Shown: positions 7,744 to 14,645, numbered from the stretch's first letter. The stretch: 22,286 bases of DNA from CAZUPF01 sp964622035 (GCA_964622035.1 CAZUPF010000008.1:1-22286); one strand, 5' to 3'. A program made the numbers and translations. Notes: generated by a model from the letters alone, not told the origin.

Positions 7744-8112
7744 ATGGTCACTACAGCTGCGGCAACGGGAGCCTCTGGTGAGGACTTGGCTTGTGTGTAC
7801 CTCGAGGGCCGTGGCTATGAGATTTTGGAGCGTAACTGGCGACCGGGGCGCTGGGGGGAGATTGATATTATCGCCATCGCGGGCGATATTTTAGTTTTTG
7901 TGGAAGTGCGCACGCGCTCGGGAGAGGCCCGGGTCTCGCCCCAGGGATCGGTAGGCCCTCATAAGCTTAGAGTTTTACAGCGAACCGCGCAGCTTTACTC
8001 CAAGTTACACCCTGAGTACCCCCAAGCCCTACGCATTGACTTGGTGGCCATTAGTCTGCCTGAAACCGCCGCCCTGCCACAGATCACCCTCTTCAAAAAC
8101 ATTACCGGTTAG
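7744..8112 (+). CDS. yraN: UPF0102 family protein YraN (nuclease-fold)
   Basis: 122 residues. The UPF0102 pattern is present: G-E-D-L-A near the start (residues 12-16), YEILERNWR, then GEIDIIA with E39 and D41 and VFVEVRTR with E54. These match the restriction-endonuclease-like core (E...D...ExK), although the final Lys is Arg here. The family is predicted to act on DNA and its physiological role is unclear. It starts five bases after the rplS stop with no SD, so coupling is likely. The rplS-yraN order is widespread. Confidence 0.92.
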   Translation: MVTTAAATGASGEDLACVYLEGRGYEILERNWRPGRWGEIDIIAIAGDILVFVEVRTRSGEARVSPQGSVGPHKLRVLQRTAQLYSKLHPEYPQALRIDLVAISLPETAALPQITLFKNITG

Positions 8113-8136
8113 GCGCTGCCTTGGGGAGAGTAAGAC

Positions 8137-8165
8137 TTGACAGTTGGGCAATTCTTCGCTAACCT
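8137..8165 (+). promoter_or_regulatory. Promoter of the two-gene unit 8310-9406
   Basis: Perfect -35 TTGACA (8137-8142), 17-nt spacer, -10 TAACCT (8160-8165), which keeps the key first, second and last bases. It lies just after yraN. The leader would be roughly 140 nt to GTG 8310, or about 48 nt to the ATG at 8219. Confidence 0.6.
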
Positions 8166-8218
8166 ATAGGGGAAGAATCCGGTTAAGTTTTCTGTTTAGT
8201 TTCGGAAAGGAGAGACGA

Positions 8219-8239
8219 ATGTACTTTAAATGTATCTGA
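8219..8239 (+). CDS. Six-codon ORF behind a strong SD: leader peptide or broken start of the next gene
   Basis: GGAAAGGAG (8204-8212) is followed six bases later by ATG, then only MYFKCI and a stop. This is the best ribosome site in the unit, yet it serves a six-residue ORF. The frame of the downstream 246-residue gene is open across this region, one base out of register. Either this is a regulatory leader peptide, or one extra A in the AAA at 8228-8230 (a real mutation or a sequence error) has separated the true start from its gene. Confidence 0.35.
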   Translation: MYFKCI

Positions 8240-8309
8240 TCTGGCGTTCTTCCGCGGTAGTTCCATCTTGGTTCGATTGGCAACTATTATTGTAGTAGAG
8301 GAGGAACGT

Positions 8310-9050
8310 GTGCAACTTGAGTGTTTAGACGAAAGACGGGCGGTTCTCACCACCAAAGCCCAGGCAGTAGTAGTGCGCTACGCTACGGAAGAGGGGGTAC
8401 CACTTCGCGCGATTTTTGTGTTTTTGGGAAATATTTGGCGTGTGGCCCCGACCACCGAAGATAACAGGCCAGAGGTAGCATCACTCCCACGGAAGACCAC
8501 AATGCTTACCCTAATTCACCGTTCGAAAACGGGTAGCAACCTTACGGGGTTTGTTCTACAAGGTCACAGATGGTTAGTGAGCTTCCGCACTCCCAAATTG
8601 CCATCCGGAACCTGTGTCACGCACGGACCAACGGGCTTCCCCTTCGCTATGTTAGAAAGTGCGGAGAACACGCCGGTACGCCAGGTAGCAGTAGTGACAC
8701 TTGGCAAGAGGGGGGGCCAAGTTCGGAGCGGGTTTAGGTTCAATGGCCGGGATTGTTGGTCTGACTACCCCGCTCCCAGAGGAGACCTACCACCGACAGA
8801 TTGGCTCGTAATTGACGTACCCTACCATCCGCAGGTTGTTGGGTTGATAGCTGGCACGGACAGGCGAGTGTTCAAAGCCTTTGCTGAAAAACCAGAAAAG
8901 GGTAGGTGGAGGTACAAGATCTATACTCGGCTGGACTTCCCACTAGGTGGGGATGTAGTGGTGCCACGGAGCCTGCTTGCCATTTCCGAGGCCATGATTT
9001 CCAGCGGTGGCGAGGGCCTTGGGCCTTGTCCGGGGGGTGACGGATGGTGA
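8310..9050 (+). CDS. Hypothetical protein, about 246 residues
   Basis: No family recognised. A soluble-looking protein rich in beta-strand patterns (AVVVRY, AIFVFLG, WLVSFRT, VAVVTLGKRGG, WLVIDVPYHP), with no signal peptide or membrane span, ending in a Gly/Pro-rich tail. GTG 8310 is preferred because GAGGAGG lies five bases upstream. TTG 8268 is an in-frame alternative adding 14 residues, and a start at ATG 8219 would need a one-base frame correction. The stop overlaps the next start in ATGGTGA, so the next gene is coupled to it. Frame and length leave little doubt that it is a gene. Confidence 0.7.
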   Translation: MQLECLDERRAVLTTKAQAVVVRYATEEGVPLRAIFVFLGNIWRVAPTTEDNRPEVASLPRKTTMLTLIHRSKTGSNLTGFVLQGHRWLVSFRTPKLPSGTCVTHGPTGFPFAMLESAENTPVRQVAVVTLGKRGGQVRSGFRFNGRDCWSDYPAPRGDLPPTDWLVIDVPYHPQVVGLIAGTDRRVFKAFAEKPEKGRWRYKIYTRLDFPLGGDVVVPRSLLAISEAMISSGGEGLGPCPGGDGW

Positions 9051-9406
9051 GAAACGGAGAATCCCGCTACACCTGCAAAGCCAGCCTCACTGCCCGAGAT
9101 AGTAATGGGGAACGTGAGCGCGTCTGCGCATGCTGCCCGCTGGACAGCGCCTGCGATAACGAGGGGCAAGTTCCTTACGTCACCTGCCCCAGCTGTGGAG
9201 TGGGAATGGCGCCCGTCTTTGCGAAGTTCAAAAATGTGGCCGGGTCCCTGAGGAGGCTACTACTCTCGCTCAAGGGTAAAACTATGACCATGAGCGACAG
9301 GGAGATCAACGGGTTGGAGGGTAGTCTGCGACTGCAGAAGTTTAGATGCCCCTCTTGCCACAAGAGCATCACACCGGAAGCGGCCGTTAGGCGGCTACTG
9401 TACTAA
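9044..9406 (+). CDS. Cysteine-rich zinc-ribbon-like protein
   Basis: 120 residues with many cysteines. C11 (YTCKAS) is followed by VCACC and SACDNE in the first 40 residues, then CPSCG around residue 48 and CPSCHK near residue 103. The last two knuckles, about 50 residues apart, are a classic split zinc ribbon; the inserted segment is basic and helical (LRRLLLSLKGKT). Such ribbons bind nucleic acid or protein. It overlaps the upstream gene (ATGGTGA), so the two are probably made together. A strong terminator follows. The family is not recognised. Confidence 0.7.
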   Translation: MVRNGESRYTCKASLTARDSNGERERVCACCPLDSACDNEGQVPYVTCPSCGVGMAPVFAKFKNVAGSLRRLLLSLKGKTMTMSDREINGLEGSLRLQKFRCPSCHKSITPEAAVRRLLY

Positions 9407-9429
9407 GAAGGAGAGAACAACAGACCAAT

Positions 9430-9465
9430 GGGGCGACTTGCCATTATGGCGAGCCGCTCCTTTTT
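9430..9465 (+). terminator. Intrinsic terminator of the 8310-9406 unit
   Basis: GGGGCG and CTTGCCAT pair with ATGGCGAG and CGCTCC (with two G-T pairs and one internal mismatch), followed directly by TTTTTCTTT. It separates the unknown two-gene unit from the following operon. Confidence 0.88.
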
Positions 9466-9500
9466 CTTTATCTAGGGCGGCCACTGGGAATTTTTCAAAG

Positions 9501-9529
9501 TTGACAACACCCAATTATTGTGCTATAAG
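9501..9529 (+). promoter_or_regulatory. Strong promoter of the Rho-like/membrane-protein operon
   Basis: Perfect -35 TTGACA (9501-9506), exactly 17 nt, then TATAAG (9524-9529) preceded by TGC (extended -10). Transcription should begin near 9536, giving a leader of about 300 nt before the first gene. Confidence 0.88.
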
Positions 9530-9588
9530 TTGTTTTGTAACCTTCAAAAGTATTTCTCGAGAGAGACTAATTGAATAGCGGTTTTTCT

Positions 9589-9784
9589 GCTGCCCAAATT
9601 CGGGCGGCTCGGGGTACTTGTACCCTTATCGTCTTTTAAAAGCGTACCTTAAAAACAGAATAACCCGGATTATACCGGGCATTTAAGGTGCGCAACCCTT
9701 CTCTCGAATCTCTTGAAGAAAAATTCGAGGGGGTTGCTTTGCTAGCCATAGTCGAAGTACTTACTGGCGGGTAAAGCCACCCCT
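9589..9784 (+). ncRNA. Structured 5' leader (possible cis-regulatory RNA)
   Basis: Consecutive stem-loops can be read directly. GCTGCCC (9589-9595) pairs with GGGCGGC (9602-9608). GGGTA pairs with TACCC (9612-9625). A 12-bp arm 9642-9653 pairs with 9682-9693 and encloses CCCGG/CCGGG. GCAACCC (9692-9698) pairs with GGGTTGC (9731-9737) and encloses CTCGAAT/ATTCGAG. The third and fourth share bases 9692-9693, so they compete at the junction. No known riboswitch class was recognised. Whether it is a leader or a separate small RNA is open. Confidence 0.55.
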
Positions 9785-9818
9785 AAAAAGGTGATTGTAT
9801 TGTTGCACCTGTATTTTT
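9785..9818 (+). terminator. Hairpin with T-run just before the first operon gene (possible attenuator)
   Basis: AGGTG (9789-9793) pairs with CACCT (9806-9810), followed by GTA and five T residues; the A-run 9785-9789 can pair with these. It lies about 20 bases before the TTG start, after the structured leader, where an attenuator would be expected. The stem is short, so strength is doubtful. Confidence 0.4.
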
Positions 9819-9840
9819 AACTAAGGAAGGGAGGAGACCT

Positions 9841-10869
9841 TTGAGAAAGTGGTGGTTGTTGGCGGTGCTTGTGACCGCTGTGGTGCTTCTCTCCGGCTGC
9901 TCTGCGTTTTACACGCAGGAGACCAGAGAGGGGCTGTTCGACGCGTGGTGCGCGATGCAGCCCGCTCCGATAATCTCGGCCGCGGCGCTTCCAGCAACCA
10001 CGAGCAATCCGGTGCTGGAAATCGTGGTAGAGGCGCCGGAGGGGACAGAGTTGGCGCTGGCGGGGGATGGGGAAGCTATCCCGGAAACCCCGATTGTCAG
10101 CGGCCAACCCTACCAGCTCCGGTTGGAGGATGGGATACATCTTCTGGTAGTTTTTGCCGACAAGAGGTACTTTCCAGAGGACACCTACCTCCAAACCTGT
10201 GGAGAATGTTCTAAGTTTTCCTTGCTGGAGTTACCTCCCGTTCTGGTGGATACCACGCCACCGGAAATCTCCAATCTGTCGGCAGTACCGAGCGAAAACA
10301 GCCAACGAGTTATCGTTCGGGGGTACGCGCAGGATGTGGGAGTCGGCGCAGAGGGGGTTGGGCTGATTGGGTACTACGGTACCGAGGTTGTCCCGCAGCC
10401 AAATGGTGCCTTCGAGGTGAGCCTTCCCTACAATTTGTTGGAAGGTTCGGAAGTGCGAGTTTGGGCAAAGGACGGCCTAGGTAGCCGTTCCGTCTCGGGC
10501 TGGTTGGAAGTGCCGCTGCCCACAAACGGCTGGGTGGAGGAAGACCTGAGTTCGGGCATGGTGCTCGGATTCAGCACCAACCCCACCTTCGCGCCCCAGA
10601 AGGGTGCGTTTGGTTGGGGCAATAGTCGGTGGCGGAAGCTCGAGGATGGTGGTGTAGTGGCAGATCTCTACACCGAGCCGGCCCACAACGAACGGTTGCT
10701 GGTTACGGTGATTGGGGGCCTGTTGCTGCTAATCTTAGCAGTACTGGTCGGACCATCACTCGCTACGTATTTTCAGGCGCGGCGGTTTGTCCGCCGTCTG
10801 TTGAAAAACGTTGAGCTGGTGGCTAGTCGGGCGCTACCGGCGCCCGAAGCAGCAAAGGAGGAGGTATGA
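9841..10869 (+). CDS. Lipoprotein with Ig-like region and C-terminal membrane span
   Basis: 342 residues. A signal peptide ends in the lipobox LLSGC, so C20 should be lipidated. Residues 55-130 are a first beta-rich domain with a close cysteine pair (C120, C123). VDTTPP (136-141) opens a second domain typical of bacterial Ig-like folds, with RGYAQD and KDGLGSRS turns. A membrane span at about 286-307 is followed by a basic cytoplasmic tail of about 35 residues. The protein is therefore anchored at both ends. TTG is the start, behind GGGAGGAG. It resembles the third gene of the operon (11834-12883) in order and motifs. Its stop overlaps the next ATG. Function unknown. Confidence 0.82.
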   Translation: MRKWWLLAVLVTAVVLLSGCSAFYTQETREGLFDAWCAMQPAPIISAAALPATTSNPVLEIVVEAPEGTELALAGDGEAIPETPIVSGQPYQLRLEDGIHLLVVFADKRYFPEDTYLQTCGECSKFSLLELPPVLVDTTPPEISNLSAVPSENSQRVIVRGYAQDVGVGAEGVGLIGYYGTEVVPQPNGAFEVSLPYNLLEGSEVRVWAKDGLGSRSVSGWLEVPLPTNGWVEEDLSSGMVLGFSTNPTFAPQKGAFGWGNSRWRKLEDGGVVADLYTEPAHNERLLVTVIGGLLLLILAVLVGPSLATYFQARRFVRRLLKNVELVASRALPAPEAAKEEV

Positions 10870-11633
10870 GAGCAAAACCAATACTGATAGCAATTCTCGT
10901 TGGGATCGTTCTGCTAGGGCTGGCTTTCGTTGCTGGCTCCTTTGGCTCCGGCACGCTGGATGTCAATCTAGCCAGTGACGCTGGGAGTATCCGGGCCCGG
11001 TCCGAGGCCAATTTACAGGGTGCTGAAGCCGAAGCTCTGCGCACGCAAACTGCGCAGGACGCGCGTGATCAAGAGCTGCACCGCGCGGACGAGGCGGAGA
11101 TTCTGGAGGCCACGAGAGGAACCAGGATCGTAGAGAATAAGCGGTGGGCGACAGCTGGCACCAGCCTACTCATAACGGCGACGATAGCGGCCCTCGTTCT
11201 CGGGATCGTGGTAGCGAGCGGGCGCTTCGGTATTTGGCTCACTCGCGGGGCGGTAACGGCCATAACAATGCCCGTTGTGGCCCGGATTGGTGATGGGATA
11301 GCGGTAACGGTCATTCCAATGGCTCCCACTAGCCTATTTGTAACAGACGAGAACCTGCCGGGCGTTACGGCCTTTATTGACGCTACTACGGGGGATAGTA
11401 AGATAGTCGCCCCGACAGCCCACGTGGTACAGATAGGAGCACTGGCCCGCTCCCGAGATGTCGTTTCCGGTCATCTGGCTAGTGCTGTAGCAAGCGCCGC
11501 AAAACAGGGCACAAAACTCGCTAGCCTCGAAGCACTACTCAGAACGGTACGGGAGGTGGCCACAGAGGCCATTAACCCGACTGTCAGAATAGAGGCCCGA
11601 GAGGTTCCGGCGGGGCCGGAAGAGCAAGTCTAG
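10866..11633 (+). CDS. Two-span membrane protein with coiled-coil-like segment
   Basis: 255 residues. A hydrophobic span at about 6-24 is followed by an Ala/Glu/Arg-rich helical segment, residues 40-92, with coiled-coil character. A second span lies at about 97-118, and a soluble C-terminal domain of about 130 residues ends acidic. By the positive-inside rule the helical segment probably lies outside and the C-domain inside. The C-domain repeats short Val/Ala strands (IAVTVIPMAP, AHVVQIG) and ends in a helix with conserved-looking LEALLRTVREVA. No family recognised. ATG overlaps the previous stop (ATGA) behind AGGAGGAGG, so it is strongly coupled. A large hairpin follows the stop by 13 nt. 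Confidence 0.8.
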   Translation: MRAKPILIAILVGIVLLGLAFVAGSFGSGTLDVNLASDAGSIRARSEANLQGAEAEALRTQTAQDARDQELHRADEAEILEATRGTRIVENKRWATAGTSLLITATIAALVLGIVVASGRFGIWLTRGAVTAITMPVVARIGDGIAVTVIPMAPTSLFVTDENLPGVTAFIDATTGDSKIVAPTAHVVQIGALARSRDVVSGHLASAVASAAKQGTKLASLEALLRTVREVATEAINPTVRIEAREVPAGPEEQV

Positions 11634-11646
11634 AAAGGACTGAGAC

Positions 11647-11695
11647 GGTGGAACGCTGCCCAAACCTGGAGACAGGTTAAAGGCCGCGTTCCGCC
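11647..11695 (+). other. Three-tier stem-loop after the second operon gene
   Basis: A 10-bp outer stem (11647-11656 with 11686-11695, one G-T pair) encloses GCC/GGC and a 6-bp AACCTG/CAGGTT stem capped by GAGA, a GNRA tetraloop. There is no T-run. It has the look of a folded RNA element rather than a simple terminator. Confidence 0.7.
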
Positions 11696-11707
11696 CCTTT
11701 CCCCCCG

Positions 11708-11767
11708 ACTTCAGCCAAGCACCGCTGAAGTTTGGAGAAAAGGTGTTCCACGAGGGGCAAACCCCTC
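11708..11767 (+). other. Two further hairpins in the intercistronic gap
   Basis: ACTTCAGC (11708-11715) pairs with GCTGAAGT (11724-11731), and GAGGGG (11752-11757) pairs with CCCCTC (11762-11767), the latter followed by TTGATTCTT. GTTCCAC (11745-11751) is also complementary to GTGGAAC (11648-11654) in the preceding stem-loop, so an alternative fold is possible. A weaker CCCTA/TAGGG hairpin lies further downstream, before the next SD. Confidence 0.5.
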
Positions 11768-11833
11768 TTGATTCTTATGTAGGCCCTAATCATTGGGATA
11801 GGGTCGTAGGTATCTCTGGAAGGAGAGGAGTGT

Positions 11834-12883
11834 ATGAGCAGAATATGGGGAATAATCAGTGTTGTGGCCGTCATAGTTGTCCTTGTAGGTATTACCGTGA
11901 TCTCAATGCCCGGGTCCGTGCCGGCGGTACGAAAGTTTGTCGGTGATAAGATCGGATGGGCGGAGGGATATGCTGGTACTCCCGAGCAGATGTGGAGGTA
12001 CGAGCAGAGCCAGACAGCGGCACCTACATTGGACATAGAGACCCGAGTTAGGGGCACTCTTGTCACGATCGAGGTTGCCAGCGACCGGGATGCGCTGCTC
12101 GATATAGAGCTCTCCGGCCCGTTGGGCCCGCAACAATTGGCCCTCGGAGAGGAGAGGCGCTTCCGTGTCAGCAGGGAGCTAGATGACGGACGGTATGTAC
12201 TGAACACGATCGCCCAAAGGTGCGTCAGGGCCTCTGACAAGGCTGCCAAATACGATCCCATGGTGTGTCGAGAAACGGAGGGATCTAAGGCCTTCGTGGT
12301 CGACACTACTCCCCCCATCCCCGGGGAGTGTGTAGTGTGGGAAGATCGGGGAATGGTGATCGTAACCGGCTCAGCCCAAGATCTTTCGGGGCTGGCCAAG
12401 GTCTGCGTGGGAAAAAGCTGCGTTTCTGCTGAGGCTGGCGCTTTTGAGCTTCAGCTAGCGGTAGAGGAAGCCAACAGGCACCTACGTAAAAAGGCTTTCC
12501 TACCGGTCACTTTGACTGACGCGACGGGCAATCGTACATCGGTCGAGCTTGCCTTCCCCATTCCCCAAGAAGGATGGGTCGCGGTTGATCAGGGGGGGCG
12601 AGTCCGAGCACTCGGCTACCAAGCAAGTGATGGTGGCCTTGGGGGGAACCCCCCGGCCTGGACGACAATGCTTCTCCGTAATGGGGAGGCTACGCGGGGG
12701 CCTTACGGTACCACGGCTTTGTGGTACTACGGACTACGTTCCTTTCCAATAGTTTTGATCTTGGCCATTGCCGCTTTTTGGATCCGCCGCGGGGCGCTCC
12801 TTGAGGGGGTGGTCAGCTATTTGGAAAGGCTTGCGGCGAAAGCCCAAGCCTTCTCCAAGAGTGGGGAGGGGACAGAGGAATAG
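11834..12883 (+). CDS. Membrane protein with Ig-like region, paralogue of the first operon gene
   Basis: 349 residues. An uncleaved-looking N-terminal span (about 5-24) precedes a first beta domain with two cysteines (C130, C145). VDTTPP (156-161) leads into an Ig-like domain with VTGSAQD, an internal GAFELQL strand and TDATGNRTS, then IPQEGWVAVD and LGYQ. A C-terminal span begins at about 303, followed by a helical basic tail. Domain order and several motifs match the first gene of the operon (VDTTPP, AQD, GAFE, P-x2-GWV), so the two probably arose by duplication, although this one lacks a lipobox. The start follows GGAAGGAGAGGAG. The two could form a heteromeric envelope assembly (inference). 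Confidence 0.82.
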   Translation: MSRIWGIISVVAVIVVLVGITVISMPGSVPAVRKFVGDKIGWAEGYAGTPEQMWRYEQSQTAAPTLDIETRVRGTLVTIEVASDRDALLDIELSGPLGPQQLALGEERRFRVSRELDDGRYVLNTIAQRCVRASDKAAKYDPMVCRETEGSKAFVVDTTPPIPGECVVWEDRGMVIVTGSAQDLSGLAKVCVGKSCVSAEAGAFELQLAVEEANRHLRKKAFLPVTLTDATGNRTSVELAFPIPQEGWVAVDQGGRVRALGYQASDGGLGGNPPAWTTMLLRNGEATRGPYGTTALWYYGLRSFPIVLILAIAAFWIRRGALLEGVVSYLERLAAKAQAFSKSGEGTEE

Positions 12884-12888
12884 GAACA

Positions 12889-12919
12889 TGAGGAGCCCTG
12901 GTTGCCCGGGGGCTCCTCA
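12889..12919 (+). other. Stem-loop directly after the third operon gene
   Basis: A perfect 10-bp stem, TGAGGAGCCC with GGGCTCCTCA, and an 11-nt loop. It starts five bases after the stop and lacks a T-run, so it is a poor terminator but a good barrier to exonuclease or a processing site. Confidence 0.7.
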
Positions 12920-12945
12920 CCACAACTTAGTAAGGAGACAGGCTT

Positions 12946-14589
12946 ATGGACGAAGACTTTGATGTTGGGGATGTTGAAATTGATGTTGGGGATGTAGAAG
13001 TTGGCGATATCGATGTTGGTGACTTTAGTGATGGTGCCGATCTCGCTGGCTACGAGGAGCCGGTTGACAGTAGCTTCGACGATGTTGGTGGGGATGCTGA
13101 AATCGAAGTAGGTGATGCTCCTGATGAGGGGGCTATCACCGACGCAGAGCCCACTGACATTGACACTGGGGTCGGTGAGCTGGGTGGGAGCGAAGAGACG
13201 GTCCCCGGACCGGACGTTCCAGACTTCATTGCCGACCAGTATCCCGAGGATGTTGCTGCAGCCGAGACCGCTGGGGACTTTCGTGGGGAAACACCACCCA
13301 GTGGCGAAGAACCATCTGGGGAGGCAGAACCGGCAGCGGAAGCTGACGAGCAGCCTCCAGCTACTGGCGACCCGGTTGGGGAGGGGGAAACTCCTCCTGC
13401 CAAGCCGGAAACCGAGTCCGAGAGTGGTTCGGAAGCTGTAGCTAAAGAGGGCGAGGGGGAACGGCCCGAACCGGAGGGGGAAGGTAAGCCCGACCAGGCC
13501 GAAAAGCCGGAAGGTGATACCAAGCCTGATGGGGAGGGCCCAAAATCGCCCGAGGACAAGACTGCGGACGGCTCCAAACCCGAAGGCGAAGCCAAACCGA
13601 CTGAAGAGGGTAAAGAGCCTCCCAAGCCGGAAGGAGACAAGCCAAAGATTGAGGGCGAGAAGCCCCCAACCGAGGCTAAGCCCAAGGATGCGGGCAAGGG
13701 ACCGAAGGAAGCTGAGGCCAAATCCAAGGCGGGGGCTAAGGCGCCAAAGGCGTCTGGAGCCAAGGCCGCACCGGCAAAAAAGCGGGGCTCTGGCTTCGCT
13801 GGTAAAGCTGGGAAGGCTGTTGGTAAAGGCGTTGGCCGAGCCGCTGGTGGTCTCGCTAAAGGAGCTGCTGGACTGGTTAGCGGTGTTCTAGGAGGTCTTG
13901 CCGGAGCACTGCGAGGCGGTGGTGGGGCGCGAAAGAAGAGACGCGCTGGCGGGGCCAAGTCGGCTGCACGAAAGAAACCGGCTGCAGCAAAAGGGGCGGT
14001 TTCAGGAGCCAAGGCCAAGCCCGCAGCGAAACCGGCTGCGAAAACGCCAGCCGCGAAGGCGAAGCCCGCAGCAAAAAAGTCTGCTCCCCGTAGTAGTGGG
14101 GGCGGTCTCAAGGGCTTGGCAGGAAAGCTTGCCGGAGCGTTAGGCGCCGCGGGGGCGGGGTTGCGAAAACTCATCCCCAAACCCAGATCCAAAGCCAAAG
14201 CAACCAAGCCCAAAGCTGGGGGTGGGGCGAAACCCAAGGTAGCACCAAAGCCAGCCGGAGGGGCCAAGTCTGCCAGCAAAGCCAAGGATCCGAGCAACAC
14301 CAAGCCTACCCCAAAACCTGGCGGTGGTGCTGGTGCACCAAAAAGAGCACCCCGAGGCAGCGGAGGGGGGCTAAACTTGGGAGCCCTGCTCAAAGGGCTC
14401 TTCGGGGCCGGGGCAGGCGTTAGCCGATGGTTGCTTGGTATGCTAATAGTATTTTGTGCAGCATTCTTGGCTAGCGGTGGTGTAGCCAAGGGGGCTCTCG
14501 CCTTCAGCAGTGGCGGTATTCCTTGGCAACCAGTTCTTGCCGGTGGGTTGTTGTCAGTTATAGTGGTCATGCGTGTTCTCAAGCGCTAA
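12946..14589 (+). CDS. Highly charged low-complexity protein with C-terminal membrane spans
   Basis: 547 residues, sharply zoned. Residues 1-110 are acidic and built on a DVGD-type repeat (for example DVGDVEIDVGDVEVGDIDVG). Residues 110-260 are Pro/Glu/Lys-rich and disordered-looking. Residues 280-470 are Lys/Ala/Pro-rich, like histone H1 tails, and carry Gly-rich amphipathic segments at 283-326 and 386-409. Residues 475-545 repeat the Gly-rich motif and contain two membrane spans (about 494-513 and 526-545). With no N-terminal signal the long tail should be cytoplasmic. The basic part could bind nucleic acid and the acidic end a basic partner, a plausible tether for the ATPase encoded next (inference). 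SD AAGGAG precedes the ATG. Confidence 0.8.
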   Translation: MDEDFDVGDVEIDVGDVEVGDIDVGDFSDGADLAGYEEPVDSSFDDVGGDAEIEVGDAPDEGAITDAEPTDIDTGVGELGGSEETVPGPDVPDFIADQYPEDVAAAETAGDFRGETPPSGEEPSGEAEPAAEADEQPPATGDPVGEGETPPAKPETESESGSEAVAKEGEGERPEPEGEGKPDQAEKPEGDTKPDGEGPKSPEDKTADGSKPEGEAKPTEEGKEPPKPEGDKPKIEGEKPPTEAKPKDAGKGPKEAEAKSKAGAKAPKASGAKAAPAKKRGSGFAGKAGKAVGKGVGRAAGGLAKGAAGLVSGVLGGLAGALRGGGGARKKRRAGGAKSAARKKPAAAKGAVSGAKAKPAAKPAAKTPAAKAKPAAKKSAPRSSGGGLKGLAGKLAGALGAAGAGLRKLIPKPRSKAKATKPKAGGGAKPKVAPKPAGGAKSASKAKDPSNTKPTPKPGGGAGAPKRAPRGSGGGLNLGALLKGLFGAGAGVSRWLLGMLIVFCAAFLASGGVAKGALAFSSGGIPWQPVLAGGLLSVIVVMRVLKR

Positions 14590-14604
14590 CAACCTGCCGC
14601 ACAC

Positions 14605-14645
14605 GGAAGTTAGGTCTCCCTATTTAATTAGGGGGCCTAACTTCC
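14605..14645 (+). other. Long stem-loop after the fourth operon gene
   Basis: GGAAGTTAGG pairs with CCTAACTTCC, continuing inward after one bulged T as CTCCCTA with TAGGGGG (one G-T pair), loop TTTAAT: 17 bp in all. It is followed by CCTTTCTC, not a true T-run. Smaller hairpins follow: TCCAG/CTGGA at 14660-14673 with four T residues, and GGGCT/AGCCC at 14686-14704. Confidence 0.7.

Noticed and set aside
9536..9740. 6S RNA, RNase P RNA, tmRNA or SRP RNA in the operon leader
   Set aside because: None of the hallmark sequences (GAGGAAAGTCC of RNase P, tRNA-like ends of tmRNA, GGAAG/GCAGCC of SRP, a long central-bubble hairpin of 6S) is visible.
12946..13060. RTX-type calcium-binding repeats in the acidic head of the charged protein
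   Set aside because: The DVGD repeat lacks the GGxGxDxUx nonapeptide order, and the protein has no export signal at its N-terminus.
13050..14582. A 510-codon open frame antisense to the charged low-complexity protein
   Set aside because: It mirrors the Lys/Pro/Ala/Glu-rich codons of the sense gene, which rarely give stops on the other strand. Its product is Pro/Ala/Ser-rich nonsense without a ribosome site.
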